Of a stretch of DNA of 64,000 nucleotides, positions 25,396 through 34,884 are shown piece by piece. Source of the stretch: an uncultured Phycisphaerales bacterium (GTDB taxonomy: Bacteria; Planctomycetota; Phycisphaerae; Sedimentisphaerales; Anaerohalosphaeraceae). The stretch spans positions 62,001 through 126,000 of the forward strand of contig CALMLO010000014.1 in NCBI GenBank assembly GCA_937868095.1, read 5' to 3'. Below the pieces are notes generated by a model. The model had not been told where the DNA came from. It searched no databases and was given only the letters and a program-made list of their open reading frames with translations. The position numbers were made by a program, and so were the translations under genes. The first letter of the stretch is position 1; every line of letters begins with the position of its first letter.

Positions 25396-26739
25396 TTATT
25401 CATACCTCAAAAGTCGCACCGGCTGAATGCAGGCCGCCCGCATAGCCGGCAGAAGCGCGCCTGCTACGGAAGCCAGTACAGCAGCCAATAGAATCCATCC
25501 AGCCGAAGGCCAATCAACCGTGTTGGGAATCTGCGTGAACATATAAACGCCTGCTTTCCAGATTTTCAGCCCGAACAGACGGCTGATTTGGTGTTCAATC
25601 GGATTGATGTTGACGGTGATGAACCAGCCCATCAGAATCCCAAGGCCAGCTCCCGCCAGACCGTTGAGGAAGCCGAATATCAGAAACAGGCCTGCCACGT
25701 CGCCGGCGCCGGCGCCGCAGCTTTTCAAGATGGCAATATCCTTCTGTTTGGTTATCACCAGCAGTGAAAAGATGCAGAAGACCAGGAGAACGACAGACAG
25801 ACTGACCAGTCCGAACACAAGCAGCAGCACACCCATTTGCTTGCGGTATTCGGCGATCAGACGGGCCTGAAGGTGTCGGGAGGTTTCGATAGAGGCCAGA
25901 TGGGCCCAGAGAAATCGGGGGCCGGCGAAGTTTTCCCAGATGCCTTGAACAATGGCCAGACCTACCTCGTCTGGGACACCGTCTTCCAGCCGAATCTGGA
26001 TAATATCTGCGACCGGCTCCGGCAGGTTGGGATAAAGCAGTGCCGAAAGTGCCTCCAAGGGCACGAAGACGTTTTGTTCATCCAAATCCCATACGCCGGT
26101 CTGCATGATGTCGGTGCAGGTAAAATGAAGGACCCGCCGCTGAAACCGGATGTTTTGCGAGCCGGCCGCTTCATCGGAGGGCTGAATGGAGCCGGTGGTC
26201 AGGGTCATACGCTGGCCTACATAGCGGCTTACTTCTGGGATGTTGTATTCATCGGTTTTTTCATCAGGTTCCGTCAGGACGCCGATGCCGACAAAACCGC
26301 CGAGCCCGCCGAGATTTTGCGGGTCAAAGGAGACGGTATTTTTCCCTTTCTGTATGAGCAAACTGTCCTGAAGAGGGCTGACGGCCAGCCGTTGAGGCAG
26401 CTGGATTCCCCAGACGCGGACCGGACGCACCTGGCCGGGAGCGGCCAGCAGCAGCCCCTGATTTTTGAGGACGGCAGCGGCAGATTTGACAGCAGCGGCG
26501 GATTCAAGACTTTCAATCAGGGCGGGAAATTCAGTGATCAGCTGGCCGGAAGGGGCCTCCAGGACAATATCGCCCAGATGGCGGGTTGTGCTGGTTTCCA
26601 CTGCTGTAATAAAGCCGGTGAACAGACTGGCGGTAATCAGCAGCAGGGCGCAGCTGAGGGCGACGGCCGTGATGCTCAAGAGCATCATTCGCCGCCGACG
26701 CAGATAGCGCCCGCACAAAAAAACGGATACATGCTTCAC
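25396..26739 (-). CDS. LolC/LolE-like FtsX permease (first of pair)
   Basis: A 447-residue permease with the same layout as its downstream neighbour but clearly divergent from it, so the pair probably forms a heterodimer as LolC and LolE do. The N-terminal arginine-rich segment (RYLRRRRMMLL) precedes the first helix. It starts 28 bases after the lysS stop. Which of the two corresponds to LolC cannot be decided from the sequence alone. Confidence 0.82.
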   Translation of the reverse strand: MKHVSVFLCGRYLRRRRMMLLSITAVALSCALLLITASLFTGFITAVETSTTRHLGDIVLEAPSGQLITEFPALIESLESAAAVKSAAAVLKNQGLLLAAPGQVRPVRVWGIQLPQRLAVSPLQDSLLIQKGKNTVSFDPQNLGGLGGFVGIGVLTEPDEKTDEYNIPEVSRYVGQRMTLTTGSIQPSDEAAGSQNIRFQRRVLHFTCTDIMQTGVWDLDEQNVFVPLEALSALLYPNLPEPVADIIQIRLEDGVPDEVGLAIVQGIWENFAGPRFLWAHLASIETSRHLQARLIAEYRKQMGVLLLVFGLVSLSVVLLVFCIFSLLVITKQKDIAILKSCGAGAGDVAGLFLIFGFLNGLAGAGLGILMGWFITVNINPIEHQISRLFGLKIWKAGVYMFTQIPNTVDWPSAGWILLAAVLASVAGALLPAMRAACIQPVRLLRYE

Positions 26740-26767
26740 ACTGCCTGCTCCCGGTAGTTCTGTTTTG

Positions 26768-28252
26768 TCAAGATGAGGCGGATTCTTCGTTCTCCGTTTC
26801 TTCCGCCGGTCGGCCGGCCGGGGCTGGTTTGAGCAGCGGGAACAGAATCACATCGCGAATGCTTACGGCGTTTGTCAGGAGCATTATCAATCGGTCGATG
26901 CCGATGCCCAGCCCGCCAGCCGGCGGCATTCCGTATTTCAGAGCCATGATAAAGTCTTCATCCATTCGAGCCATGCTTTCCTCCGCATTTTGACCTTTGA
27001 GCTGGCGTCGGAAATTGGCTTCCTGAATATCCGGGTCATTCAGTTCTGTATAGGCGTTGGCCAATTCCATCGTGCCGACATAGAGTTCGAATCGTTCGGC
27101 GTAGCGGGGGTCGGCCTTGCTTGGTCGGGTCAGCGGACACAGTGCCGCCGGATAATCCAGTACAAAGGTCGGATTGACCAAATGGGATTCCACAGTAGCT
27201 TCGAAGACCTCGTTGATGACAACGGCGTCGTCCATCTGCGTTTCGTCGATGCCCAGCTGGCGTGCTTTGGCTCGGATGGCATTTGGGTCTTCAATGTCGC
27301 ATCCGGCATATTCTTTCAGCAGGTCGGCATAGCGCCGCCGCTGCCACGGCCGGCTCCAGTCAATCTCCATCTGACCGAACGGGAGCTGTCGGCTGCTGCA
27401 ATGCTTTTGAATCAGAAAATCCACCAGCGATTCGGTCAGGTCCATCATATCGTGATAATCCGCATAGGCCTGATAGAGCTCCATCATGGTAAATTCCGGA
27501 TTGTGCCGGGTGCTGAGGCCTTCGTTGCGGAAGCTGCGGTTGATTTCAAAGATTTTTTCCATTCCGCCAACCAGCAGCCGCTTGAGAAACAATTCCGGGG
27601 CGATTCTCAAATATAGGTCGATATCGAGGGTATTGTGATGAGTGATAAACGGTCTGGCCGCCGCTCCCCCTACGGTGGTCTGCATCATCGGGGTCTCCAC
27701 TTCGATGAATCCGCGTTCCTCAAGGAAGGAACGAATGGAGGAGAGCATGGCACTGCGTGTAAGGAACCGCTGCATGACTTCGGGGTTGGCCCAAAGGTCC
27801 ACATAGCGGCGGCGATAGCGTAAATCCACATCGGCCAGCCCGTGAAATTTTTCCGGCGGCGGCAGCAGGGCCTTGCCCAGCAGCGTCAGCCGCTCAACCC
27901 AGATGGTAATCTCGCCGGTTTTGGTTTTGCCGAGCATTCCTTCGGCACCGACGAGGTCGCCCAACTCAAGCCGCTTCACCAGTTCCCACTGGTCGGCCAG
28001 CAGTTTGTTGCTCAGCCCCAGCTGAATGGTTCCGCTGGAATCGCGCAGCGTGATGAAAATAAGTTTGCCGATATCGCGAAGCAGCACGATTCGTCCGGCA
28101 CAGCGTGCACGCTGGCCTTCCTGCTGGTCCTGGTAGCGGTTTTTGACGGCTTGCGCCGGTTCTGTATCGGGAAACCGCCCGCCGTAAGGGTCGATTCCAA
28201 GTTGTTGAATCTGCTGTAATTTTTCTCTTCGTTTGAGTTCGAGTTTATTCAT
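26768..28252 (-). CDS. lysS: Lysyl-tRNA synthetase, class II
   Basis: A 494-residue class II LysRS. The N-terminal OB-fold anticodon-binding domain is followed by motif 1 (RYVDLWANPEVMQRF), motif 2 (FEINRSFRNEG with TRHNPEFTMMELYQAYADY) and motif 3 (GLGIGIDRLIMLLTN). Length and order are standard, with a short acidic C-terminal tail. It lies between the S41 protease and the Lol-like permeases in one minus-strand series. Confidence 0.96.
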   Translation of the reverse strand: MNKLELKRREKLQQIQQLGIDPYGGRFPDTEPAQAVKNRYQDQQEGQRARCAGRIVLLRDIGKLIFITLRDSSGTIQLGLSNKLLADQWELVKRLELGDLVGAEGMLGKTKTGEITIWVERLTLLGKALLPPPEKFHGLADVDLRYRRRYVDLWANPEVMQRFLTRSAMLSSIRSFLEERGFIEVETPMMQTTVGGAAARPFITHHNTLDIDLYLRIAPELFLKRLLVGGMEKIFEINRSFRNEGLSTRHNPEFTMMELYQAYADYHDMMDLTESLVDFLIQKHCSSRQLPFGQMEIDWSRPWQRRRYADLLKEYAGCDIEDPNAIRAKARQLGIDETQMDDAVVINEVFEATVESHLVNPTFVLDYPAALCPLTRPSKADPRYAERFELYVGTMELANAYTELNDPDIQEANFRRQLKGQNAEESMARMDEDFIMALKYGMPPAGGLGIGIDRLIMLLTNAVSIRDVILFPLLKPAPAGRPAEETENEESASS

Positions 28253-28269
28253 TTTAATTTCTGAATCCT

Positions 28270-30597
28270 TTAGAAGACTTCATTGGGGTCGATCGGCTGC
28301 TGCCAAATCTGCGGGGCCGGCGGCTGGATGGGGCAGCCCTCCCGGAGCAGTTTGGCCTGAGCCACCATCAGGGCGGCGGACAGCTGGGGATCAGACAACA
28401 GGGTTTCCTGCAGCGTGTAGCGCCGCTCCTGACTGCTGTTGGTGTGGAAGGCCTGCACAAGAATATCATTTTTACGCTGGACTTCGAGCATCCGGCGGAT
28501 TTCGTGATTGTACAGTTCTACCTCGACATCGGGGGCGATGCCCCAATCTTTGCGTCCGATTTTTTCTATCTCATAGCGGTTTTTGACCTGCTGGTCGCTG
28601 GGCAGATGGTAATAGGCGACGGTGTACTTCAGCTGAGAGCCGCCGCCGGTGTAGGGGGTGACCACCTGAACAGACCCTTTGCCGAAACTGCGGGTGCCTA
28701 CGAGAGTGGCCCGCCGGTATTTGGGATCCTGCAGGGCGCCGGCTACGATTTCCGAGGCGCTGGCACTGCCGCCGTTGATCAGAATGACCAGCGGATAATT
28801 TGGATGTGTTCCTTTTTCATGGGCCATTTCATACGTGGCAAAGCCGTGCCGCGGGTTGCTTTTGACGATGACGCCCTTGCTCAGGAACAGGTCGGCAACC
28901 TCGGCTGCACTATTGAGGTAGCCGCCGCTGTTGTATCGCAGGTCAAGAATCAGGCCCCGCATTCCCTGTTTTTCAAGCTGAGTGAGAACCTGGTCCAGCT
29001 CATCGCGAGAGGTTTCTGAGAAGGAAGTCAGCCGCACATAGCCGATTCGATTGACCGGGTCCGCCCAGTAATCCCATTGTCCGTTTTCGGTTCTTTGCCA
29101 GCCGCGAATGGGCTGGACGACAATGCGGTCGCGGATAATCGTGTAGTCTTTTACCTCACCGGTCGAGGGCCGGCGAATGGTAAGTGTGACCTTGGTGCCT
29201 TTGGGGCCGGTGATCTTGCTGACGGCGCAGAAAATGGTCATCTTTTCGGTCGGTTCGCCGTTGACGGCCAGGATTTCATCGTAAGCATCCAAACCTGCTC
29301 GATAAGCCGGCGTATCCGGCAGCAGACTGATGATGGTCAATACGCCGGTGGCCTTGGAAATCTCCACGCCGATGCCGCTGAACTGCTGAGTGAGACTTTT
29401 TTCGAAATCCTTGACATACCAAGGCCAAACCAATTCGGTAAAAGGATCCAAAGTTGAGAGGGCGGCCTGAGAAAAGTGAGCGATTACCACTTCCTCCGGC
29501 AGATGCAGCGTTCGGCGGTTCAGTTCGAGCAGCGACTGAAGCAGCTGGTTTAAGTCGGAGGCCTGCTTGACATCTTTGGCGTTCAATTCAGCTTCCAATG
29601 CATTGAGCTCTTCAAGAAATTGAGAGGCCGTTTGAGCATCCGTTTGGAAGGCGATATCAGAGGAGGATTTTTCAAGGACGCGAACGAGCAGACGGCATCG
29701 CTGAAATATCTTTTGAATCATTTCAGCATAGTCCAGCGGCCGGACATAATTGTTATCAAGCAAATACAAAGCCCGCTCAAACATTTCCGGTTTTATATCC
29801 TGGTAGCGCTGCTGGACAGTATCATCGCAGGCCCCGTCTTTAAGGGACAGTTCGATTTCGAGCAGTTCCGAAAGTTCTTCGGCTTTCTTACGATATTCAG
29901 GATTGTCCTCGTCGAGAGCAGTCAGCCAGTAATAGACGCGGATATAGGCATCGGTCCAGCGTCCCTGCTCTTCGTAGAGGCGAGCTCTCTGGAGAGCGGT
30001 TTCAACGGCCTTCTGAATGAAGGGGTGCTCGAGCAGGGCTTGTTTTTCCTCTTCAGTTGCCAGGTCGCGCAGGCGAATGGCGGCAGCCAGCACGCCCTCC
30101 AGACCATTAGCATCTGCCGGCGGATAGTTGTCTGCCAATTTTTCCTCTGAGGGGGCCTCTGAGTCTTCCGGCGGCAGCTGGACGGAAGCATTTTCTGCAT
30201 TCAGAAGGTCAGACAGCTTATTTTGAAGCTCAGCCAGCCGCTCCTGCTGCTGCTGCCAGACTTTGTCCCGAAGCATCTGCCTGCGCTGCTGCATTTGTTC
30301 CCAACTGTGGAGAATTTGCCGAAGGGACTCTAAAACACCGTTTTCGCCGGCAGCATTGTCCAGAGTTTCCTGAACAGCTGCCACATTGCCGGTACAGAAA
30401 AACTCGATGGCGGAAGCGGCTTTCAGGGAAACAGGCAGCGAACACTCGGACGAGGACGATGTGCCTTCCTGTCCGGTTTGATTCTCTGATGGAAGAGGGG
30501 GTGTTTGCGGTTCACAGGCAAACATCAGCCCCAAAACAAGCACCGCTGCCGGCAGCCAGACAACCGACTTGCAAACCTTCTGAATTCGCAGATTCAT
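28270..30597 (-). CDS. S41 C-terminal processing protease, lipoprotein
   Basis: A 775-residue protease with a lipoprotein signal (lipobox LMFAC, Cys28). A Gln/Glu-rich coiled-coil region (about 75-130) and a long helical region follow. Then come a PDZ domain (VLTIISLLPDTPAYRAGL) and the S41 catalytic domain with LDLRYNSGGYLNSA, the nucleophile Ser in GGSASASEIVAGAL and the general-base Lys in SFGKGSVQ. Family members (Prc/CtpA) degrade or trim envelope proteins from their C-termini. The N-terminal extension is longer than in CtpA. Confidence 0.92.
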   Translation of the reverse strand: MNLRIQKVCKSVVWLPAAVLVLGLMFACEPQTPPLPSENQTGQEGTSSSSECSLPVSLKAASAIEFFCTGNVAAVQETLDNAAGENGVLESLRQILHSWEQMQQRRQMLRDKVWQQQQERLAELQNKLSDLLNAENASVQLPPEDSEAPSEEKLADNYPPADANGLEGVLAAAIRLRDLATEEEKQALLEHPFIQKAVETALQRARLYEEQGRWTDAYIRVYYWLTALDEDNPEYRKKAEELSELLEIELSLKDGACDDTVQQRYQDIKPEMFERALYLLDNNYVRPLDYAEMIQKIFQRCRLLVRVLEKSSSDIAFQTDAQTASQFLEELNALEAELNAKDVKQASDLNQLLQSLLELNRRTLHLPEEVVIAHFSQAALSTLDPFTELVWPWYVKDFEKSLTQQFSGIGVEISKATGVLTIISLLPDTPAYRAGLDAYDEILAVNGEPTEKMTIFCAVSKITGPKGTKVTLTIRRPSTGEVKDYTIIRDRIVVQPIRGWQRTENGQWDYWADPVNRIGYVRLTSFSETSRDELDQVLTQLEKQGMRGLILDLRYNSGGYLNSAAEVADLFLSKGVIVKSNPRHGFATYEMAHEKGTHPNYPLVILINGGSASASEIVAGALQDPKYRRATLVGTRSFGKGSVQVVTPYTGGGSQLKYTVAYYHLPSDQQVKNRYEIEKIGRKDWGIAPDVEVELYNHEIRRMLEVQRKNDILVQAFHTNSSQERRYTLQETLLSDPQLSAALMVAQAKLLREGCPIQPPAPQIWQQPIDPNEVF

Positions 30598-30628
30598 AAC
30601 AATCCTGAGATTGGGTTATTATACGTAA

Positions 30629-30652
30629 GCCGGACGGGCAAAACCGTCCGGC
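30629..30652. terminator. GC-rich hairpin between fba and the S41 gene
   Basis: GCCGGACGG, 6-base loop, CCGTCCGGC: a perfect 9-bp stem. No T-run follows on either strand, so it may be a weak terminator or a processing/stability element that separates fba from downstream genes. Confidence 0.6.
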
Positions 30653-30689
30653 CGATTTATTTTCTATCCGTCAAGCCCGAAAGTCTTGA

Positions 30690-31634
30690 TTACCTGCATT
30701 CGGCGGCCTTGCCGGCACAGCCCAGCACATGGAGTTTATGCCTGACCATTTCCTTGATAGCATCACGGGCAGGGCCCAGATACTTGCGCGGGTCAAACTC
30801 ACTGGGTTTTTCTGCGAAGACTTGACGAATCTTGGCCGTCATTGCCATCCGCAGGTCGGTATCGATGTTGACCTTGCAGACAGCCATTTTAGCCGCCCGG
30901 CTGATGGCTTCTTCCGGTACTCCCATCGCATCGGGCATTTTGCCGCCGTACTTGTTGATAAGGTCTTTAAATTCCTTCAGAACGCTGCTGGCTCCGTGCA
31001 TGACCAGCGGGAAACCGGGCAGCCGCTTCTGAATTTCTTCGATGACATGGAAGGCGATTTTGGGTTCGCTTTTGAATTTATAAGCGCCGTGACTGGTGCC
31101 GATGGCCACAGCCAGCGAGTCGCAGCCGGTTCTTTTTACGAATTCTTCGGCCTGGGCCGGATCGGTCAGATGGGCGGAGACATCATCGACGCCGACCACA
31201 TTTTCTTCGATGCCGCCCAGCCGCCCCAGTTCGGCTTCTACGACAACGCCGTGAGCGTGAGCATATTGAACTACTTTTTTGGTAATCTTGACGTTTTCTT
31301 CAAAGGGAAGATGGGACGCATCAATCATCACCGACGTAAATCCGTCGTCTACGCACTGTTTGCACAGTTCGAAAGTGTCTCCGTGGTCCAGGTGCATGCA
31401 AATCGGGATATCTGGATTTTCCGCGACAGCAACATCGATAATGGCTTTTAGATAGCTCATTTTTGCGTATTCACGAGCGCCGCGGGAAATCTGCAGAATC
31501 AACGGGGCCTTTTCTTCTGCGATAGCGGCCACAATACCCTGGGTGATTTCCATATTGTTAACATTGAACGCCCCAATAGCGTAGCCGTTTTTGTAGGCCA
31601 TCTCAAACATCTTTTTTGTCGTTACCAAAGCCAT
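30690..31634 (-). CDS. fba: Fructose-bisphosphate aldolase, class II
   Basis: A 314-residue zinc-dependent aldolase: N-terminal GAFNVNNME, metal-site CMHLDHGDTFELC, SVMIDASHLPFEENV, VEAELGRLGG, AIGTSHGAYKF and VMHGASSV. The ATG at 31634 has AAAGGA eight bases upstream and is preferred over 31652. It serves glycolysis and gluconeogenesis alongside PFK elsewhere in the window. Confidence 0.95.
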   Translation of the reverse strand: MALVTTKKMFEMAYKNGYAIGAFNVNNMEITQGIVAAIAEEKAPLILQISRGAREYAKMSYLKAIIDVAVAENPDIPICMHLDHGDTFELCKQCVDDGFTSVMIDASHLPFEENVKITKKVVQYAHAHGVVVEAELGRLGGIEENVVGVDDVSAHLTDPAQAEEFVKRTGCDSLAVAIGTSHGAYKFKSEPKIAFHVIEEIQKRLPGFPLVMHGASSVLKEFKDLINKYGGKMPDAMGVPEEAISRAAKMAVCKVNIDTDLRMAMTAKIRQVFAEKPSEFDPRKYLGPARDAIKEMVRHKLHVLGCAGKAAECR

Positions 31635-31708
31635 AGCAGTTCCTTTCTTCAATACTTATTTTCTTTTATGCGACTGTATGCAGCGGGCATTCGAGCGGTC
31701 GATAGGAT

Positions 31709-34700
31709 TTATTCCTCGAGCACGGGCTCGGTCATGCCCATATATCTGCGTCCGATAGCTAATTCTTTAACACCTTGAGGCCAAATGCTCAGCGAGATGG
31801 ATTGGCGATCCAGCGACTCGTCCAGCGAGAAGTTCAGACCGTAAAACAGACGGTGATAGCGGCGAATCAAGGTCAGTTCGCTGCGCACGGTCTTGCCGTA
31901 TTCGAAATTGTATTCCTGCGCCAGGACAGCTGTGTAGCGGGAGCCCAGCGAATAGGTGAGAGCGGCTACTACGGAATGAGAACCCTCTTCGTGAATCCCT
32001 TCGGAGGGGATATCTACCTGCACCGGCCGCAGATAGCGGCTGCCGATATAATAACTCAGTTCCGGATACACATAACGGCTGATGCCAAGGTCCAACTGCT
32101 GAAGGCGGCCGCTGTCCAGGTCGTAATCCTGATCGCTGAGGAAAGCCGTGGTGTCGCTGACTTTCCATTCTATATCACTGTTGATTGAGTTGCGGACCAG
32201 GCCGAAGAAACTGTTGTTCCGTCGGGTCCGCAGCGGGATAGCGGAGTCATTGAAAAGAAAATCTGCCGGTCCGTAGCGTCCGAAGGGGTCGATGTCTTCA
32301 TCGGCCGGGTCTTTGACCCAGGTGGCATCCAGATCCCAGCGGAGCCAATCCACAATTTGCCGTTGATTTTCCGGACCTCGGTAGGTTTGCCATCGCTGGG
32401 AAAGGCCGAGATTGTACATATTCCGCATTTCAACCGCAGCACTGTTATCTTCATAGAAGGTGGCTTCAAAATGCGGTTTGACCAAATGCCGGATGCCGTT
32501 TAAATCCCACAGCCGGCTTTGGACGGATGGGTCCACCTTCCAAAACATGGTAGAGGTTCGGATGCCGTATTCGCCGAGGAATGGCTGCTCTTCCGGGGAA
32601 ACGGGGGTGCCGTCCAGAGCCAGATTAAACTCGTCGTGATCTTCATAGGCAAAGGTAGCCGCCGCGAAGGGAACTGCCTTGAGCGTACCGAACATCAGGG
32701 GCCAATCGACTTCGTTGCGGGTATAGGCCAGCGTGTAAAAATCTTCGTCTGTCGGCGGTAAAGCCAGGTCCTCATCGAAGCGGTTTCGCAAGCGTCCGAC
32801 CTGGGTATCGCTGTAGAAAGTGAGTTGATGATTCCAGAAGGAGGCCCCTTTGAGGTGATATTCGACAGTCGGCAATTCTTCGATGGTGTTTTCAAAATCA
32901 TTAATGCGGACCTTGCCGAGGATGGAGAAGGCCCAGTTGTCTTTCAGCCGTTTGAGGTGAACGAGTGTTTCCTGAGGTTTGTCGGTATAAAATTCGCCGC
33001 GGTACATCCACTCCTGGAAATAGCGGTCGGACAGATAGCCGACTTCAACTGTCAGCTGCCAGTCTTCGGGCAGATAAGTGCGGTGTCTCCAGCTGAATCG
33101 TCCGCGAACGTCCTGCTCAGGGTCGAGGTTTCGCCGGTCGCTTCCAACCCGTCCGAGGTCATCATTTCCCCGATAACTCATAACATAACCGAGCAGTTCG
33201 CCGAAGGAATCGGGACGTTTGTACTCCGACTCGATTCCTCCGCCGACGCCGCGGTCGCTGTAGTAGTCAACAAGCAAATCAGTATTCATCCCTTCCGGCT
33301 CAGGTTGTCCGAGCAGACGGGCCAGGTTCCATCGGCTCTCCAGAGTGGTGCCGAATTCATTGTCATTGCCGAGGCGTACTCGGTTGAGGGGAAATTCAGG
33401 TCGACGGAAATCGGTCTGGACGCGGGGCCATTTCCATAGAGTCCGGCTGCCGTACCGGAATGATACATCTTCCAGCCAGGCCTGGGGCTGAGTGTCGGTC
33501 GGCTGCTGCTCCTGCTGTCTTTCTTCGATTTGTTGGGGTGTGAGCAGCACCATCCGGGCGGCGTGGACAGAAATTTGGGGCAGATAAAACTCGCTGTCAG
33601 TTACCTGAACATTTTCCCCTTCGAAAGTAGTTTCGTTGATTCGGCGAAGGGTTTCTGCACGAATGTACACCGGCAGGGAACGGGAAGGACTGAATGTTCG
33701 CAGTTCGGCCTGCACGACAAGGGCCTGATGACGGAGAAAATCGTAATAAATTTCATCAGCCCGGATGGTCATATTCCCCTCAGTCATCACGATATTGCCG
33801 GCCAGGTAAACCGCTTCAATAGTGCCGGAGGCGATTTCATTGCCGCCGGGACCGGGGCGGGTTTGGGTCAGCGAATCGCCGCTGTAATAAACAACGGCAC
33901 TGTCAGCCAGGAATTCCAGGAGGAGTCCTTCGTCTCCCCGCTTCTGCCAGAGATAAAATCGGCCCGAAATTGTAGCGGCCTGTCGTCCATCCGGCAGGGT
34001 TCGCTTTTCAATCTCAGGTGCCGGTTCCCAAAGGGCATTGATATGGATAGGATAGGAAGATGGGGGTTTTTCGGCGGCCTTGGGGGCAGCGGCGACTTCG
34101 GGCTGCCGGCGTTCAGCCGCAGCCGCAGCCGCGGCCCCTTTTTTGACGGTTAGACTGTGCGGCGGCAGAAAACGGTCTTCTATCCGCGGTACATAGGCCG
34201 TTGGCGGAGGAACGGGACCGCCTTGCATCTGGCGGAATATCGCAACAGCCTGCGTGTAGAGCGGCTCGCTGTCAAACAGTTTGCTGGTAAGGGTTTCCTG
34301 CTGGCGGGTGCTGACGAAAACCTGACCGGTGACAAAAAAACGAACTGCCAGACAATGAGCATTTTCTGCAACCGGCTCTGAGATAATCGCCATCTTAGAA
34401 CGGCTTCCCCGTTTGAGTGTCACATTGCCTTCGAGATACAAAAGGGCCTCATAATACTGGCCTTCAGAAAGGCCGGACGGCTCGCCGCAAAGTTTAAGCA
34501 GGACAACAGCCCTATCGGCTGAGAATTGATTATCGCCGATGGTGCCTTCCACATTTGTTTCGAGGATAATCCGGCTCTCTATTTGTCCATCTGACTGAGC
34601 CCGCCGCATCTGGAGAGCGGACAGATGCAAATCCTGACCTGCCGGAAACAGACCGCTGGTTTGTGCAAACAGCATCCCTGCTGTTCCAAACAGCCAGAAA

Positions 34701-34726
34701 AACCAACCGATCCTTCGAATTTGCAT
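31709..34726 (-). CDS. lptD: LptD-like LPS-assembly outer-membrane protein
   Basis: A 1005-residue protein with a signal peptide (cleavage after LFAQ, about residue 22). An extended N-terminal OstA/LptA-type beta-jellyroll region includes ASGTIEAVYLAGNIVMTEG and IRADEIYYDF. It is followed by a long C-terminal beta-barrel with many RxxxY and WxLxxxxGYxSD-type strands. It would insert LPS into the outer leaflet. An Ala-rich linker with an unbroken Ala run (about residue 197; 34122-34141) interrupts the N-terminal part. The overall assignment is good; exact orthology should be tested by profile search. Confidence 0.85.
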   Translation of the reverse strand: MQIRRIGWFFWLFGTAGMLFAQTSGLFPAGQDLHLSALQMRRAQSDGQIESRIILETNVEGTIGDNQFSADRAVVLLKLCGEPSGLSEGQYYEALLYLEGNVTLKRGSRSKMAIISEPVAENAHCLAVRFFVTGQVFVSTRQQETLTSKLFDSEPLYTQAVAIFRQMQGGPVPPPTAYVPRIEDRFLPPHSLTVKKGAAAAAAAERRQPEVAAAPKAAEKPPSSYPIHINALWEPAPEIEKRTLPDGRQAATISGRFYLWQKRGDEGLLLEFLADSAVVYYSGDSLTQTRPGPGGNEIASGTIEAVYLAGNIVMTEGNMTIRADEIYYDFLRHQALVVQAELRTFSPSRSLPVYIRAETLRRINETTFEGENVQVTDSEFYLPQISVHAARMVLLTPQQIEERQQEQQPTDTQPQAWLEDVSFRYGSRTLWKWPRVQTDFRRPEFPLNRVRLGNDNEFGTTLESRWNLARLLGQPEPEGMNTDLLVDYYSDRGVGGGIESEYKRPDSFGELLGYVMSYRGNDDLGRVGSDRRNLDPEQDVRGRFSWRHRTYLPEDWQLTVEVGYLSDRYFQEWMYRGEFYTDKPQETLVHLKRLKDNWAFSILGKVRINDFENTIEELPTVEYHLKGASFWNHQLTFYSDTQVGRLRNRFDEDLALPPTDEDFYTLAYTRNEVDWPLMFGTLKAVPFAAATFAYEDHDEFNLALDGTPVSPEEQPFLGEYGIRTSTMFWKVDPSVQSRLWDLNGIRHLVKPHFEATFYEDNSAAVEMRNMYNLGLSQRWQTYRGPENQRQIVDWLRWDLDATWVKDPADEDIDPFGRYGPADFLFNDSAIPLRTRRNNSFFGLVRNSINSDIEWKVSDTTAFLSDQDYDLDSGRLQQLDLGISRYVYPELSYYIGSRYLRPVQVDIPSEGIHEEGSHSVVAALTYSLGSRYTAVLAQEYNFEYGKTVRSELTLIRRYHRLFYGLNFSLDESLDRQSISLSIWPQGVKELAIGRRYMGMTEPVLEE

Positions 34727-34884
34727 GAGCCAAACCTTTCCGGAAGCGAACCCGACTTTACTGCCATTTTTTCAATGGAGAACATCGCCTCTTCAAGATT
34801 GGCAATTATATCGATTCAGAAGGTCGATTCCAGACAAAAAAGCGAATATTTGGAGTTCTTCGGAGAGGAGGGTCAGCGGGGGCT

